From NCBI GenBank assembly GCA_037178855.1, contig JASJZC010000001.1, forward strand, positions 1,736,001 through 1,800,000: 64,000 nt of DNA, read 5' to 3'. The DNA comes from Oscheius sp. JU75. Taxonomy: Eukaryota > Nematoda > Chromadorea > Rhabditida > Rhabditidae. Position numbers and translations under genes: made by a program. This document shows positions 19,559-28,979 of this stretch, piece by piece (within the stretch, counting starts at the first letter, position 1; the number at the start of each line of letters is the position of its first letter). The notes below the pieces were generated by a model, which saw only the letters and a list, made by a program, of their open reading frames with translations, was not told the origin of the DNA and searched no databases.

Positions 19559-19747
19559 TAGATGGTACTTCATTCATGGAGGTACGATAGAATAGGAAAG
19601 GCAAGATGAGTCAGGAGCAGCAGGCGATGTGAACAAGGGAGTGGTGTTCTTCTGTGAAGAATAGGGAGAATTGAACAGAGAAACAAAAAGACAGGGAGAC
19701 AGAGAGACATAGAGATAGAGAGACAGTGTTAGAAAATTTTATTAAAA

Positions 19748-20082
19748 CTATAATCGTCCCGTCAACGCTATAATCATAACGGTAAATCCAAGAGTGAGAG
19801 CCAGACTATCCGGACCCCAGACCATCCTCATTGACAACACTACTCTGGTAACCGTCAGCAATCCCAACATTCCGTTAAAGGTGGTCTAAAGGCAATGGTC
19901 GTGACGCCCAGGAACAAAAACCTACTACTTAGTATCTCACATATCGTAAAATCGAAGACAGTTTTCAAATGGTAGAACTGTGCTTGTGTCATCGCAACAT
20001 TGCGTTCCGTCTTGGATGATGAGGAAGAAGAGATGTCGACGACCGAGGTCCCAAAGGAGGAGGAACAAAGGCAGAAAAGCAA
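19748..20082 (-). CDS. Possible diverged gene Y-like membrane protein
   Basis: Read on minus, the end encodes LALTLGFTVMIIALTGRL before TAG, closely resembling the end of gene Y (TISVAITFTVLALTGVM), and the downstream spacer is the same as downstream of gene Y. The head, read from about 20082, is serine-rich (SSSFGTSVVDISSSSSSKTE). The frames need an intron ending TTTAG at about 19880. This is either a diverged family member or a decaying one. Confidence 0.35.
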
Positions 20083-20940
20083 GTTCTGGCTAATTTTTGG
20101 AATTACCTACTCCCTGTATTGTCTCGCAGTTCTTGGCCAAGAATGAAATTGACAAGTCAGGTTTTGGGGAAAACTTTCCGAAGGTTTTTTGCACTAATAG
20201 TTGGTTGAAAAATCAGGAAAAAAATCTGCGCGTCTTTCTGATTTGCGCGCCGATATCAAACGAGGGGCGGGTATACGCTCGCTCTAATCTCTCTACTACT
20301 AAAGTGCAATGATCTCCAATTGTGAGAGCGCGTCCAGACTTGTCGCACCAGGTCGTGTAAGCCAAAACGGTCCAAGTGTTGTTTTTTCCACTTTTTTAAC
20401 ACGAGCTTGAAGACTGTCCAACACTAATACATAATAAGTTTATAATGAAACAGAAGAAGTAATGAAAGTAGAGAAGTTTTCAGGTTAGAGGAACAGCGCG
20501 ATCCACCTCGACTCAGCGCGGAGCAACCCAGGATTGAGAGCGTTTGACCGAAGCACGACCCAGCATTTCAACAAATCTGAGTGTGCCTGTGAGTCGTGTA
20601 AAGCGCGCCAAGATGATATGTGCGCAATACCAGCGACCAGTATTCTAAGGAACGAAACTGATACATTATAGTTTTAACAGCCTATTTGATTGGCTGTGGT
20701 TATTGACTGTTGTAGGTTTCTCTTTGTTGTTGTAAAGAAGAAAAATTAATTTCGATTTTTTAAAAAACTTCATTTCTCAGAAAATTTGAGACAGTGAGGC
20801 GCGGGTAATATGTTTTATCTCTGACGTTCGGTCATCCAGAAACTGATATAGGATAGTCGTATATTTCTTGACGTTTCACATTCGTTGCCGATGGTCTTAC
20901 TTGTTGAAAGCCAAATATATTACCGTATTTTGTAGACAGG
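20083..20940. other. No gene seen between the Y-like gene and the chemoreceptors
   Basis: No open frame with recognisable content was found. The region is mixed in composition, with a GCGCG-rich patch near 20230-20280 and 20500-20610. It should hold control sequence for the flanking genes but no clear motif was visible. Confidence 0.5.
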
Positions 20941-20944
20941 TTAA

Positions 20945-22083
20945 TCACCATGTGAGTTGAGCAATATACAAAAATTTATCATCTGTTGTCCATGTCGTTT
21001 TATCATAAAGAGCATTTGAAATAGTGTAAGCGGCTGGAAGCAACACGCTTATGCAGCAACATTGAATTGCCAGGCTCCACTCTTTTTTTATTTTTGTCGT
21101 TTTTCTCTTGGAAAACATGAATAGAAAGAGTATGAAATACATGATCCCTGTTACTACAAGGAGGACAGTGCAACTGTAGGTATCGATAGCGAACATATAT
21201 TCTGAAAATGTTTTCCATATCGCTCGGTTGCTTTTTGGTTTGAACTTGCTACCAGCCATTTCAAAAGTTTTCAACTTTTACCCTTCAAAAGCCTTCAACC
21301 CAAAAAAAAGATTTAAAACAAAATTCAGAATTGACCTGGTTTTACTTTGTTTGCTTTTTAGTAGCGCCTTTGTTAAAATAGCTTACTATATAGAACAGTT
21401 TTTATTAACCAAGAGCTGGGTGGAAAAGACGGTTTTCTACTATTCCACAGAAAGATAACAATGCAAAGCTGATATACATGACCTTAACAAATTAGAACTT
21501 ATATATAGCCTTACTCACGTTATAAATCCACTTTTTCCTTAACAGGGGATAACCATTGAGAGCGATTACTGTAAGTCGATTGTAGCCAAGAATGAAGTTC
21601 AGAGCAATACTGTAGCTTAAAAAGACTCCCTTAATTGAAAGAGCGAACTGAAAAAAAAAGCAGTGAAAGTTGCCATCCTTGCTTATTTTTGACGCATCCA
21701 CGTGGCAAAACATCTGAAGAGTGTCTGACATCTCCACAAAGAACATTATTTTGTATGCTCGGTTTTTCCAAAGTTCTTTGTCGTAAAATAGAATCTAGAA
21801 CGGAGCTATCTAGCATAAAAATTTCTCACCACTAAAATTGGAAGATTTGCCAAAGTAAACGTTATGGAATATATTTGGAACAGCACAGCTATTGTTACGT
21901 TAGTCCCTAAAGCCTTCTTTCAATAAATGAAAACATCTACTACCTTTTTTAAATACATGCTCTTCCCATGAATAGTATTTTTTTTTTTTGAAGAAAAGGA
22001 AGACATGCGAGTAGAAGGGTAACAAGACAGAATAATATAGTGAGGAACATCAGCATACGTTCTGCTTTAAGATCAGGAAACAT
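20945..22083 (-). CDS. Serpentine (7TM) chemoreceptor-like protein 2
   Basis: Four or five exons can be read from MFPDLKAERMLMFLTILFCL (ATG 22083), a first membrane segment. Then come SITFTLANLPILVV, the block RAYKIMFFVEMSDTLQMFCH, then FALSIKGVFLSYSIALNFIL with GYNRLTVIALNGYPLL (a third segment followed by an NR motif like the ALNR of nematode Srt/Srx receptors), then TYSCTVLLVVTGIMYFILFL and QCCCISVLLPAAYTISNAL. It ends FLYIAQLTW. Nematode receptors of this type act in ciliated chemosensory neurons. I cannot assign the subfamily firmly; Srt is my best guess. It has a tandem neighbour upstream on the same strand. Confidence 0.55.
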
Positions 22084-22174
22084 CACTACCGTGGAAAATT
22101 ATATTTTGCCGGTAAACAATCAGTTCTTACTACTCTGTTTTCACATAACAATGCAAAGATATTATAAGACTAGC

Positions 22175-22515
22175 TGCCGACGGCAGCTTCGCAGCCCTTT
22201 GGCCTTGGCTTAGAATTGATCACAAGAATTGAATTGATTTAGAATTTTGAACATTGAATTAGAATTGATCACGACAGACGGACACCATTGCGCTTTAATA
22301 AAGAAACATGCCAAAGATTTTAAATCGCTACTTTCTAAGGCGCGATGTTTTCTGTGGTGGATTCTGTCTGTTTGTTTATCCGAGGCCACGAAACAAAACT
22401 TTGGGTGCGCTTTATAACTTGGCTTTTGTCCCAGTGAAGATAATGGGAGCTTTTTGTAACTACGAAGCGGCGCTGCCGTCAATGCAAACTGAAGGCAAAA
22501 GGACGGCGAAGCCAT
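22175..22515. repeat. Dispersed repeat, copy B1
   Basis: The sequence GCTGCCGACGGCAGCTTCGC lies at 22175. 22322-22515 matches 28530-28775: ATCGCTACTTTCTAAGGCGCGATG, then TTCTGTCTGTTTGTTT and GGCCACGAAACA, then TTACGAAGCGGCGC-type sequence and CAATGCAAACTGAAGGCAAA. A shorter related piece is at about 41885-41960. The GGCAGC/GCTGCC ends are partly inverted copies of each other. No protein is supported. Confidence 0.6.
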
Positions 22516-22717
22516 CAGAGATGGTTGATGAGATAATCTCTATTATGAAAATGGTTGCAACATGCGGAAAGTGGCCGTTAGGTGTTGAACGCTAATAGCT
22601 AATCAGAGGACTAAGCAATTCAATCAGTGGTTTCAATCGGTTGCTCTGCCGAAAATCCAGAACTTCACCAATAGTCGTCGTATTCTTCTAAAATATTTTT
22701 TTTTATATCAGCCGGTC

Positions 22718-23788
22718 TCACTTGTCAAAACTAATGTAAACAAAAGTATGCTGGACAAGACTAAACCGTAATGCCAATTCGTATTGATGGAGATGATAGT
22801 AGTCGTAGTCAAAGTGTAGAAGAACCGACCGTAGTTTTTCAATATACCATACAGAAGTGGTGAAAAAGGCATAGGCTAAGAACATTTGTACGCTCAGTCC
22901 TATTTTTCCTCTTATATCCAGATCGTTTCGCTTAGTGACAAAATAACCGAACAAACAGGCATACAATAATCCAGTTAGACCAGTAATCTTGTAGTTACTG
23001 TATATCTTGAACCAAATAAGATCTAAAATTACTGAATAACATAACGGCGGTGAAACCTTTGTAGTAAAATCTCATGAAGACATACAAAGTGCTGTTTTCG
23101 TCTAACGCTATACTGTTAAAGATACAGTAATGTTTGATGGCCTCAGCAAAACGAAAAGGAACTGGTGCTAAAATAATAAGGATAACGGCAGTCTGAAAAC
23201 CTTGCAAAATATGTAGGCAGAAATAGAATTTACCAAGTAAACAAAACAATGGTCAAAAAGTTTGTATTTCCTGAGTAATGTTACAGCAATTCTGTTGTAT
23301 GCCAGGAGACAATACAAGCCTTGAGTAGAATCGATCAGTGATATCAGAATATAAAAGTTAACCGGAAAAACAACTGGCAAATTTTGATGAGAACCAAACG
23401 AAAACTAACCATTATCGATATCCAAAAAGAGCTGAAAACAGGTTACTACTTCGAAAAAACATAATAATTGATAGATGCGTGAATTGCAGAATTGCTTGTT
23501 GTATCCAAAAATTATGACCACAGGGATTTTATAAGCCATACAAATAATTGTCAAAGGGAGGCAAGCCGTCCAAATAATTGTCAAATGGAGGGGAAAATCG
23601 GCGGATTCAAATACGAATTTAAGATAGTAACGTGATTCTTTTAAAGTTAAAAAAATCTGAGTTAGACTTTAGGCTAGCGAGTTATTTCTTACAACAACGA
23701 AAGGATAGATGGATAGGCAACCGATTAAAGCAAGAGAATATATCAACAACTTCAGCTGGAAACGATTTTCTTGATCCGGAATGGCCAT
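22718..23788 (-). CDS. Serpentine (7TM) chemoreceptor-like protein 1
   Basis: The gene starts at ATG 23788 (MAIPDQENRFQLKLLIYSLA), whose LLIYSLALIGCLSIYPFVVV is membrane segment 1. The next exons give FPLHLTIIWTACLPLTIICM, CNSRIYQLLCFFEVVTCFQL, then FPVNFYILISLIDSTQGLYC with LLAYNRIAVTLLRKYKLF (an NR motif as in the second receptor), TAVILIILAPVPF, ITGLTGLLYACLFGYF and QMFLAYAFFTTSVWYIEKL. Seven hydrophobic segments are accounted for. The tandem position, shared layout and shared YNR motif with the gene downstream suggest a local duplication. The subfamily is not certain. Confidence 0.55.
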
Positions 23789-23884
23789 GGCAAAGGACTG
23801 ACTATTTTTGTTATGTACATTGGCAGTAGTCCCATTTGGTTTATGCGAAAACAATTTGTTGGTAGCACCTTTTTGAATATGCAA

Positions 23885-25260
23885 TTATCAACTCAATCTA
23901 CGTTTGTTCCCTTATTTACTCTCCCATGTTCTGTTTCACGGCATTCCCGGTGCAGCAGGGATGGGACGGATAGCCGCAACCGCATTGAGTTCCAAAAAAG
24001 CCTTGAATTATCCGCTATCCCGATCCGCATTTGGGGGTATCCGCGTATTTGTTGCAGATTGTTGCAGATGCATCCATATCCGCTTGTGATTTCAGTATCC
24101 GCCCATTCCTGTGGTGCAGTACTGCATGGCTAATAGCAAACATTTTGAGAATCTTATAATGAAGAGTGCGTACATTGTTGACAGTGGCGAGATTGTTGAT
24201 CAGGCCTTCTCAAGGTCTACCAATGCTACATTACAGTTTTTCAAAACGTGTGCTCCGAAGTCGCAATCGGAGGAAAAAAGTCGGTAGTAGTTAAACAGGC
24301 GCCTCGACTCGATTTTACGCGAAATTGCGTACAACGTACGCAAAAATACGTCTTGGCGCGAATTGACTATTTTTTTTTCGTTTTTCGTCTTTTTCTACTG
24401 TTTCTCAATTTTTTATTGCATTTTCTGTCTGTTTATAATGTTTCCCGACTTTTTTCAACGTACCGCATCTTGAAATCAACAAAAAGCTATTGTTTGATGC
24501 AAGTATTGCCTGTAAAAAAAAAGAAAATTTCAATAAAACTTCCTAGTTTCTCCCTTCTTCCGAAAGTTCAATCCGAACAAGCCTGCACCGGCGTTGTGGT
24601 TTTGGGGCATAAGGAGGGTGTTCCCAAGTATAGATGTACCGTCTGCAGGAATGATTGGTCTGTACCATCTTTGTATCATAACTGCGATTTCTTCTTAAAC
24701 CCTTTTTACGAACAATATATTTTTTTAGTACCATTATAAATATAGAAAGCAACAGGGTTGGATGTTCTATACAGTTTTATGGCCACAAGTAGCTGTCAAA
24801 GCGGACTTATCATTACTGCAATCTATGTAACAGCAGTTGATTCAAATTTGGGATCGGAATTTTTCTACATCTACTACGGATTTGGCAAGTGGTGAAACGG
24901 TATACATCTGGGAAACCAATATGTCTGATGTTACTGCTTCATCGAGGACGATGGTAGCGGCAAGGATTATTCGAGGAAAATTATAATATAAGTTTGCATT
25001 TGAAAATAAAATACGGTCGCTTCAAGATGGATGTTTGTACTTACTCTTGCTGTTCTCATAAAAGCTCAGAAAGCTAAAAAATAAGGTTTTGATTAAACAT
25101 CCGACTGGTTTTTCAAAATCAAAGCAAACGTGGAATGTCTATGACAAGCTTGCCAGGAATGGATGATCACAACGGGATGGCCGTTTTCTGACCCTGAGTA
25201 ATCGACGGATTGTATGATTTCTGTATGACCCTCTGTTTCTTGCCTCTCTGTCACTGTTAG
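23885..25260. other. No gene supported between chemoreceptors and gene Z
   Basis: One 163-codon frame (24248-24739, plus) contains hydrophobic stretches and a YRCTVCRNDW segment, but it is AT-driven, has no splice context and has no domain I recognise. Around 23960-24080 there is a run of ATCCGC-type repeats (TATCCGC, ATCCGCATTT). No clear gene or RNA was seen. Confidence 0.5.
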
Positions 25261-25287
25261 GCCAAATCGTAGCAGTTTCATTGCGAT

Positions 25288-25602
25288 TCAATGTAGATTT
25301 ATGACACCGCTGAGCACAAATATGGTCAGGATTATGAGCAGAAACAGGATAAGCGGACAGCAGAACGCGAAAAACTTGATTCTTCTCAGATGAGCTGAAA
25401 TCACATTGTAAATTTTCAAATTGATCGTACCTCCATACCACCTGCTCCCATCTCCTGTTACTACATGTTCCTCCGCGATCGTGTGATTCACTCGAATCTC
25501 GTGAGCCTTGCCGACTCTAGACTGGTTTAGGATGGTTGAGGTCGTCTTTTCCGGCTGGAGCTGGTCAGATGAGAAAGTACAGATATTGGTTTGAGTTTCC
25601 AT
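25288..25602 (-). CDS. Small tail-anchored-like protein (gene Z)
   Basis: ATG 25602 (METQTNICTFSSDQLQPEK); ATG 25671 is an alternative in-frame start. Exon 1 encodes a polar head with STILNQSRVGKAHEIRVNHT and ends at a GTACGA donor. After a 35-45 nt intron, exon 2 reads AHLRRIKFFAFCCPLILFLL and then IILTIFVLSGVINLH before TGA 25288-25290. Basic residues followed by a single C-terminal hydrophobic helix suggest tail anchoring in an internal membrane. It lies about 160 bp downstream of gene Y and in series with gene X on the same strand, possibly one operon. A frameshifted inverted copy lies at 19227-19558. Family not recognised. Confidence 0.6.
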   Translation of the reverse strand: METQTNICTFSSDQLQPEKTTSTILNQSRVGKAHEIRVNHTIAEEHVVTGDGSRWYGGTINLKIYNVISAHLRRIKFFAFCCPLILFLLIILTIFVLSGVINLH

Positions 25603-25761
25603 CGGAAGGAGCCGAATAGTAATAACTGAGAATGGGCGAATAGAAAAGGGAAGATGAGTCAGGAGCAGCATGCGATGTGAATAAGGGAGAGGTATTCTTT
25701 TGTGAAGAAAGGGAGAATTGAGCAGGGAAACAGAGAGACAGTGTTAGAAAAATTTTTTAAA

Positions 25762-26041
25762 CTACATTACTCCCGTCAACGCCAAAACCGTAAAAGTAAT
25801 TGCAACACTGATAGTCAAAACAAATACAAGAGTAATTATGTAACAGCAGCAAGCTCTTCCTCTTGTTTGGCCTAAATTGTGAGCTATCTCGGTCAGAAGT
25901 CTTACCTTGAGGAATTTCTGACCTGACGATATTAGGATCGTAGCAGCTAGGAGCTTGAACATTTACAACTATTGGCTTGGAATGAGCTGCTGCTTGGGAG
26001 TAGAGGTAAGGCTGAGAGGGAGAATGCTCCTCGGCTTGCAT
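25762..26041 (-). CDS. Small tail-anchored-like protein (gene Y)
   Basis: ATG 26041 (MQAEEHSPSQPYLYSQAAAH) begins a polar head with IVVNVQAPSCYDPNIVRSE. A 34-nt intron (GTAAGACTTC to CACAATTTAG) restores the frame to GQTRGRACCCYIITLVFVLT and then ISVAITFTVLALTGVM before TAG 25762-25764. The product is about 82 residues, with a CCC cysteine cluster at the membrane border that could be lipidated. It sits 283 bp downstream of gene X and 160 bp upstream of gene Z, all on the minus strand. It shares layout and intron position (just before the basic patch) with M, W and Z. Function unknown. Confidence 0.6.
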
Positions 26042-26324
26042 TTTCGAACGAATAACATCGATAAGGGTGGGAGGAGCAGAAGAAAGAGGACGAGACGTGT
26101 TTGCTCGTCATTTTGATGTCATCCCTTTATCAAGGTTGCAAAAAGCAGGAAGAGGTAGGTGTTGAAATTCTTGAAGGAACACTCTCTGCCTCTGTCTCAC
26201 TGTCGCACCGTTTTACTGCCACTGTCTATGTCGGAAACCGTGTTGGGATTCTTTATTCGCTAAAATGGAGATCAGTACACCCGTAAAAGATATCTTTAGA
26301 CAAACATGGGAAGAAATAGTTATT

Positions 26325-28143
26325 CTAAGTAGAAGCATGGAAATTGACGGGAACTACTTCCATAACGTAGACCATTTTCGGTTGATCGTCGACATAGCGA
26401 CTCTGACGAGAGGGAATGATCCGTAGTCCGTTTCTGTCAGCCTCACAGAGCGCGTCGACATAAAGCATGTCCGACAGGGGACAGATCAGTGTGATCTGGG
26501 CTCCTTCTCGCAATCTGCAAGTGACAGTGACAGTAACTTTTCCCTTCTCTTCAGGATCCACCTCTTCCTCAATTTCAGAAGTTTTGCATAATCCTCGTTC
26601 AAATGTCGAATCTCTTGAAGGGGATCTTCTGTGTACGGTCTCTCAGCCAGTGTTACTGGAAGTATCACCTTGTCCACAGTCTCCATCAGGTCGTCGAATC
26701 GCATCACTGAAATAAGTTGATAGACTCTAGGACAGATACATTACCCTCTCGGTCCTCTGTCTCTATGTCTGTCTCTCTGTCACTCTTACCATCAGTCCAG
26801 TATCCGACATGGAGGAAGTCGTGATGATGACTCCATGGACCGACTACCAGCTCATAATGTGCCCTAACCCTTTGGAGATTCCATTTGGCTGGTTCGTACT
26901 GTCTTTCTTCGACTAGAAGGCTGGTGTAGAAGATGTACTAGAATGTCAGATTTAGATGGACAATTAGACTCTTACGTCATTGTTGATAAGAATGTCCATC
27001 ATGAGATCTTGAGTGTTGGTGGAGAGATCGAGGATGAAATCGCCTGGAAAGGAAAAGTCAGTAAGATGGCAGACAGACAGGCTGACAAGACACCTACCCG
27101 GTTCAGGCTGGACAAAATGCGAGATAAGACCAGTAGCTGCCGGGTTACTATGGTAGATGGACCCTCTCAGATAGGGTCGGAAGTCCTCCTCTCTAAAATG
27201 GACATTTCCAGTTGAAACTGTCCAAGAAACCTACCCCAAGACCTCCAATCCTACACAAATTCTGTGCAGATCAAAGAAAACCTTCAGCTTGAAGATGGTC
27301 TCGTTGGCCAGCCTCGGACTCATCTCGTCCGCCTGGCTGATAATCCAGTTGGAATAGCCGTTGCTCTTGGCGTTGGCTGACAGAGCCTTGGATAGAGAGC
27401 GTGTGACCTGGCCAAAGGAAAACTCAGTCTCTACATTGAGTGACCATTCCATGATTTGTTCGATCCAGGGTTGAGCGGCTTTTTCGTCTGCGTCGATAAA
27501 GAGTGAGAGAATAAGGCGGTCCGGGTCGTAGACCAAACCCTGGAAAGAATGAAATCGAGTATGGAAACTCCGTATTTCAGTACTCACCGGTCGACAGATT
27601 CTTATAAAGTCGCAAGCTTTCAGTACTTCGTCGGTCAGGTTGATTGAATTGATTAGTCTTTCGAATAGGTTCTTCTCCAAATCTGAAACACAAAGTTTCC
27701 ATCGGACAGAGTGACAGAGAGAGTGAGAGAAAGTCGACTCACGGTTCTTCATGTCATCAGCTGTCAAGCCCAGAATAGCCGCCTGATTGACCTTTTCCTC
27801 ATAGATGGCAACTTGAAGACTTTCAGTGAACTGGTGCTTCCGTAAGTTCTAGAACGCATCGGTCAAGAACAGACAAAACCCCTTACCATGACCAGAAAGG
27901 CCTGATCCTCAGATGACAGCCCCTCTAAAGTTTGCTTGGCAATCAAGGTGAATCGAGTGTGGTTGTTTTGGAGGTCGACATCTTGCGGAATCACATTCAG
28001 AAATGGAATAATTTGCCTCCCGGAAGGTAGTTGGACCACATTTTTGAAACATTCCGAAGCGTGGTGGATCCAGTTCAGCTGGACAAGTTTCGGGTGCTTG
28101 GCTAGTAAATATACAGGATCCAAGTTCTCATTCTTGACTGACA
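26325..28143 (-). CDS. Multi-exon protein, unrecognised (gene X)
   Basis: Coding starts at ATG 28143 just after a TTTCAG acceptor (MSVKNENLDPVYLLAKHPKL), so an upstream noncoding or further coding exon is likely. Exons can be followed through QLNWIHHASECFKNVVQLPS, HQFTESLQVAIYEEKVNQAA, NLFERLINSINLTDEVLKAC, WIEQIMEWSLNVETEFSFGQ, IFKLKVFFDLHRICVGLEVL, YEPAKWNLQRVRAHYELVVG and CPLSDMLYVDALCEADRNGL, ending VVPVNFHAST. It looks soluble, helical and well conserved in composition (perhaps 550-600 residues), like an alpha-solenoid or scaffold. I considered NatC subunit NAA35 and NELF subunits but found no decisive match. Its last exon and 3' flank are duplicated at 17225-17645. It is the first gene of a possible X-Y-Z operon. 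Confidence 0.6.
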
Positions 28144-28249
28144 TCCTGAAATTCCATTGTTTGTGAGAAGGACTAACATTGAACCAAAATGAGGCTGTAA
28201 GATGCATGGATATAAGATAAGGTTTGAATAATCGCGATGGGACCCAGGG

Positions 28250-28482
28250 TCACTTTCACTGTCACTGTCACTGTCAGTCGGAACCTGGTTGGTAGAAGAC
28301 GACATCCCACGGGCAGAGAACTGACGATACTGAAGTCTTACAAAGGGAAAAGATCTGCTTCGACATGTCATTTTCTGTCAACTCTAACTCTTCCAGTTCA
28401 ATCAGGAACAGTTCCCAATTAGTACTATGCGCTTGTCGTTTCGCTTCAACTACTACCAAAGTAAGACTACTAGGTTTCTCAA
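28250..28482 (+). repeat. Dispersed repeat, copy 2
   Basis: Same orientation and layout as 5130-5372: a CACTGTCACTGTCACTGTC tract, then TTTTCTGTCAACTCTAAC, CAGTTCCCAATTAGT, CAACTACTACCAAAGTAAG and CTACTAGGTTTCT. It lies upstream of gene X and is followed directly by another dispersed repeat (28530-28775). Confidence 0.75.
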
Positions 28483-28529
28483 TGTTTCCCTGTCTCGCCA
28501 AACTGTACTAAGCAAAGAATCTCTACTAT

Positions 28530-28775
28530 CTAAAGCGCGATGGTTTCTGTGGAGGACTCTGTCTGTCTGTTTGTTGGTTTGTTTGTCCGTGGCCACGAAA
28601 CAGAAGCGAGTCAACTATGTTGTTCAAAAACAGTTATTGTCGGAATTGGATGGCAAGTCAAAATTTGTGTGCTCTCAAGAACTTAAATTTTTTCAGTGAA
28701 GCCACTGGGAGTCTTCTGTTACTACGAAGCGGCGCAGCCGCCAATGCAAACTGAAGGCAAACAAAAGGACGGCTG
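28530..28775 (+). repeat. Dispersed repeat, copy B2
   Basis: Matches 22322-22515: AAAGCGCGATGGTTTCTGTG, CTGTCTGTCTGTTTG, GGCCACGAAACAGAAG, then TTACTACGAAGCGGCGCAGC and CCAATGCAAACTGAAGGCAA. The two copies differ by indels. It lies between gene X and NRDE2. Confidence 0.65.
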
Positions 28776-28979
28776 ATAGTCATACAAAGAAAGAAAACAA
28801 AAAGTGGAAGAGGTTTGAAAATAGATTGAGACTCTGTCCCTAACCCCTAAGTACGTGACGCTTTTGTTGGAACGCGCCCTCATAAATACTTTTTTTTTAT
28901 AAAAGCACGTTGTCTTGTTTATTTTCTAGTTATTTCCTAGCAGATTTCATTTCCGGAATTTAGGGTTTCCGCTCCGCCA

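Noticed and set aside
24248-24739. 163-codon frame with hydrophobic stretches, candidate third chemoreceptor
   Set aside because: AT-biased, no ordered membrane segments or NR motif and no consistent splice sites.
26325-28143. Gene X as NatC subunit NAA35 or a NELF subunit
   Set aside because: A few short helices look alike, but the diagnostic blocks of those families were not found in order.
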